Below are positions 6,701 through 8,308 of a stretch of DNA of 8,308 nucleotides, in pieces (position 1 is the first letter of the stretch; every line of letters begins with the position of its first letter). The notes below the pieces were generated by a model. The model was not told where the DNA came from. It worked only from the letters and a program-made list of their open reading frames with translations, and ran no database searches. The DNA comes from Pseudomonadota bacterium (GTDB lineage Bacteria > Pseudomonadota > Gammaproteobacteria > Pseudomonadales > Pseudohongiellaceae), in NCBI GenBank assembly GCA_022563075.1, contig JADFOC010000091.1, forward strand, positions 1 through 8,308, read 5' to 3'. The translations under genes were made by a program, and so were the position numbers.

Positions 6701-7297
6701 TTAAGGGCTTTCAATCACCGTACAAACTGGAAGTTTTAGTTTCTTCGATGGGTTAAAAACCTGCCTGCTTATTTTGTACAACACATGCTCACACAAATCG
6801 CTCTTATGGGCTACCTTAGGGTGTTGAAAGTTTTCATGACTATTGATCATCCCCAATCTTTCCATAACAGACCTGGAGCGGATGTTTTTTATGGTAGTGA
6901 AAGATACGACTTCATTCAGTTGTAGCTGTTCGAAGGCGAAGTATAATGAAGCGTCTGCTGCCTCCGTTGCAAGCCCGTTCCCCCACCGATCGCTTGACAA
7001 CCGCCAGCCAATTTCCACACATTCTCCAAAACCGAGGTCATCTACCGGGTGCAGGCCAACGAAGCCGATATACTCTTGAGCTTCCTTGAGTTCCAGCGCC
7101 CAAAGCCCCCAGCCTTTTTCTGCTATCTGGGATTCGATCTCTTGCGCCAATTTATTACTCTCCGCATCGCTTAATAAATCTGGAAAATATTCCATTACTA
7201 GCGGGTCTGTATTTATGCTGGCAAATTTTGCGTAATCACTCGATCGCCATTGCCGCAGTCTCAAGCGTGGTGTTTCTAATTGATAGAGTTTAGGCAT
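6701..7297 (-). CDS. GNAT-family N-acetyltransferase (RimJ/RimL type)
   Basis: This 198-residue cytoplasmic protein is a GNAT acetyltransferase that would transfer an acetyl group from acetyl-CoA to an amine on a protein or small molecule. It opens with the LETPRLRLRQW strand typical of the RimJ/RimL (Acetyltransf_3) group. EIGWRLSSDRWGNGLATEAA (about 95-114) contains the acetyl-CoA pyrophosphate loop RWGNGLA. NIRSRSVMERLGM (138-150) is the expected later motif, and the HVLYKISR strand follows. A tail of about 18 residues extends past the usual end. The ATG at 7297 gives the conserved N-terminus but has no clear Shine-Dalgarno sequence. It lies 57 bp after the carbonic anhydrase stop on the same strand. 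The substrate cannot be told from sequence; a ribosomal protein or a small-molecule target are both possible. Confidence 0.88.
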   Translation of the reverse strand: MPKLYQLETPRLRLRQWRSSDYAKFASINTDPLVMEYFPDLLSDAESNKLAQEIESQIAEKGWGLWALELKEAQEYIGFVGLHPVDDLGFGECVEIGWRLSSDRWGNGLATEAADASLYFAFEQLQLNEVVSFTTIKNIRSRSVMERLGMINSHENFQHPKVAHKSDLCEHVLYKISRQVFNPSKKLKLPVCTVIESP

Positions 7298-7330
7298 AGT
7301 GTCTGACTGTTGCTTTAGACCATTGCCAGG

Positions 7331-7347
7331 CTGATGACTCGCATCAG
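7331..7347. repeat. Hairpin between carbonic anhydrase and acetyltransferase genes
   Basis: CTGATG (7331-7336) and CATCAG (7342-7347) pair perfectly around a 5-nt loop, just after the carbonic anhydrase stop. No T-run follows in either direction, so it is at best a weak, factor-dependent or attenuating structure, or an mRNA 3'-end stabiliser. Confidence 0.3.
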
Positions 7348-7354
7348 AGGCAGA

Positions 7355-7969
7355 CTAGGCATCGACGAGAAATTCAACGACCTGGGATTCCAGGCAATAC
7401 TCGGCACCTACAACCATCAAGCCATCATTCTCAACCAGGTCTTCCAGGATTGCAGATCCATGCAGTAGATTTGCAACAGAAGCCTCGATGTTTCGGCGCA
7501 CCGCCAACTGGAGTAATTCAGATGAATTTTCCGTCGTATACGAATCGATTAGAGGTTGCACAGCGGGTCGAATGCGATCAACGATTGAGTGCAAATTTGG
7601 AGATCGGCTTTCTGTGGGCCGCACGAGTTGCTCTAGTGTTGCTTCAACCGCTCCACACATGGAGTGACCCAGTACGACCACCAATCGGGTTCCGAATTTT
7701 TCGGCGGCAAATTCTATGCTCCCAATCTGAGAAGGTGCAACTATATTGCCCGCGACTCGAATAACAAAAAGCTCACCGAGCCCTTGACCGAAGATAATTT
7801 CCGCCGGAACCCGTGAATCTGAACAACCAAGAATGATCGCGAAAGGTGTCTGGGGCACGACCAATCGATTTCGGTTCGCTGTATCGATTTCATTTGCACT
7901 CGTTCCGCCGGATCGAAAACGTAAATTGCCTTCTTGCAGTCGCAGTAGAGCTTGGTTGGCGCTAATCAT
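7355..7969 (-). CDS. Beta-class carbonic anhydrase
   Basis: This 204-residue cytoplasmic enzyme interconverts carbon dioxide and bicarbonate using zinc. The zinc ligands of the beta class are all present: Cys49 in the CSDSR motif (with the Asp51-Arg53 pair that gates the site), and His102 and Cys105 in GHSMCGAV. The intervening GELFVIRVAGNIV stretch and the ending (GAEYCLESQVVEFL) are also typical, and the length is normal. The ATG at 7969 gives MISANQALLRLQEGNLRF, which matches the usual family start, although no clear Shine-Dalgarno sequence is seen. It lies 114 bp after the FMN-binding gene, far enough to have its own promoter. There is no carboxysome, cyanase or SulP transporter gene nearby, so a general role in supplying bicarbonate to metabolism is the simplest reading. 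Confidence 0.94.
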   Translation of the reverse strand: MISANQALLRLQEGNLRFRSGGTSANEIDTANRNRLVVPQTPFAIILGCSDSRVPAEIIFGQGLGELFVIRVAGNIVAPSQIGSIEFAAEKFGTRLVVVLGHSMCGAVEATLEQLVRPTESRSPNLHSIVDRIRPAVQPLIDSYTTENSSELLQLAVRRNIEASVANLLHGSAILEDLVENDGLMVVGAEYCLESQVVEFLVDA

Positions 7970-8041
7970 TGGATTGTATCAGGGTTTAATAAATGGATCA
8001 GATACTCCCTCGGCGAAACATGCAGCAACGCCAAATTGCAG

Positions 8042-8070
8042 AAAATAGATGCTGGGTCATGATTGTTCAA
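8042..8070 (-). promoter_or_regulatory. Weak candidate promoter for the carbonic anhydrase gene
   Basis: On the minus strand TTGAAC (8070-8065) is followed after 17 bp by TATTTT (8047-8042), each matching the sigma-70 consensus at four of six positions. It would start a transcript about 65 nt before the carbonic anhydrase ATG. It lies in the 114-bp gap after the preceding gene. Support is sequence match only. Confidence 0.22.
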
Positions 8071-8083
8071 TTCACCTAGAAAT

Positions 8084-8308
8084 TCAGATTTTGTCAAGTT
8101 GAATAGACATAGCTTCTGCTAGCTCGGTATTGCCCATCGCTTGCAGTTGTTTTGCTATCTCTCGTCGTTCCTTTGGCTCGCGATTTTGGCTTAGTTTGAA
8201 TTTGCATTGAATTTCACGAATGGTGATTTCGATGCCAACTATACCGCGAAGCTTCCCAGTCTCATATTTTGGTTGCCAGGGTGAGGCGAAACCAGACTCG
8301 TGCAGCTT
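8084..8308 (-). CDS. FMN-binding PaiB-like protein, C-terminal fragment
   Basis: The minus strand is open from the right edge (first codon 8308-8306) to a TGA at 8084-8086, encoding the last 74 residues of a protein whose start lies beyond the window. The fragment matches the end of the FMN-binding negative transcriptional regulator (PaiB) family: SGFASPWQPKYE, then LRGIVGIEITI, then KFKLSQNREPKERREIA with the characteristic KLSQN, and a closing helical segment. The family has a split-barrel flavin-binding fold; Bacillus subtilis PaiB is described as a repressor of sporulation and degradative enzyme genes, but most members, including this one, are functionally untested. It is on the same strand as the carbonic anhydrase and acetyltransferase genes. 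The assignment rests on motif recognition in a short fragment and a related flavin split-barrel protein is the alternative. Confidence 0.75.
   Translation of the reverse strand, partial: KLHESGFASPWQPKYETGKLRGIVGIEITIREIQCKFKLSQNREPKERREIAKQLQAMGNTELAEAMSIQLDKI

Noticed and set aside
7450..7764. 104-codon + strand frame
   Set aside because: It is antisense to the carbonic anhydrase gene, whose zinc ligands are intact on the minus strand.
1..8308. Search for mobile elements, CRISPR arrays, tRNA or phage attachment sites
   Set aside because: No transposase or integrase frame, no regularly spaced repeats and no tRNA-like cloverleaf were seen by eye.

Overview
The window reads as a chromosomal stretch from a gammaproteobacterium. 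Every gene with a recognisable family fits that group: a DNA polymerase II tail, a GcvR-type double-ACT protein, RppH, and a GAF-containing PtsP (EI-Ntr). The block of HAD phosphatase, rppH and ptsP is the arrangement I recall from Pseudomonas (PA0335, PA0336, PA0337). The moderate base composition and the imelysin lipoprotein would suit a marine or other environmental relative of Pseudomonadales or Oceanospirillales. That placement is inference; there is no rRNA or other marker gene here to settle it.

Layout from left to right. (1) The 3' end of polB runs in from the left edge (to 512), followed after 34 bp by a complete gcvR-like gene (547-1065), both on the + strand. (2) Converging on them with only 8 bp between stop codons is a minus-strand pair: an HAD-IB phosphatase (3049-2378), then 14 bp downstream an imelysin-family (M75) lipoprotein (2363-1074). 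(3) A 215-bp divergent, AT-rich promoter region (3050-3264) separates that pair from rppH (3265-3759) and ptsP (3937-6210) on the + strand. The 177-bp gap between rppH and ptsP holds an unrecognised 49-codon reading frame with its own Shine-Dalgarno sequence and a small perfect inverted repeat. (4) About 490 bp (6211-6700) follow with no convincing gene, only an open minus-strand frame without a good start. (5) The right end is a minus-strand run: the end of an FMN-binding PaiB-like protein at the right edge (8308-8084), a beta-class carbonic anhydrase (7969-7355) and a RimJ/RimL-type GNAT acetyltransferase (7297-6701).

Functionally, the centre of the window is regulatory. RppH removes 5' pyrophosphate from mRNAs to start decay, and PtsP is the first enzyme of the nitrogen phosphotransferase relay. 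The GcvR-like protein is probably a regulatory ACT protein of glycine metabolism. The others (translesion polymerase, phosphatase, imelysin, acetyltransferase, carbonic anhydrase, flavin-binding protein) are ordinary housekeeping or accessory genes with no obvious shared pathway.

I found no mobile element, CRISPR array, tRNA or rRNA, and no clear new multi-gene system. The best candidates for something undescribed are the small frame in front of ptsP, the 9-bp inverted repeat carrying -10-like boxes in the divergent region, the unusual pairing of a phosphatase with a solitary imelysin lipoprotein, and the possibly decayed gene at 6371-6673.
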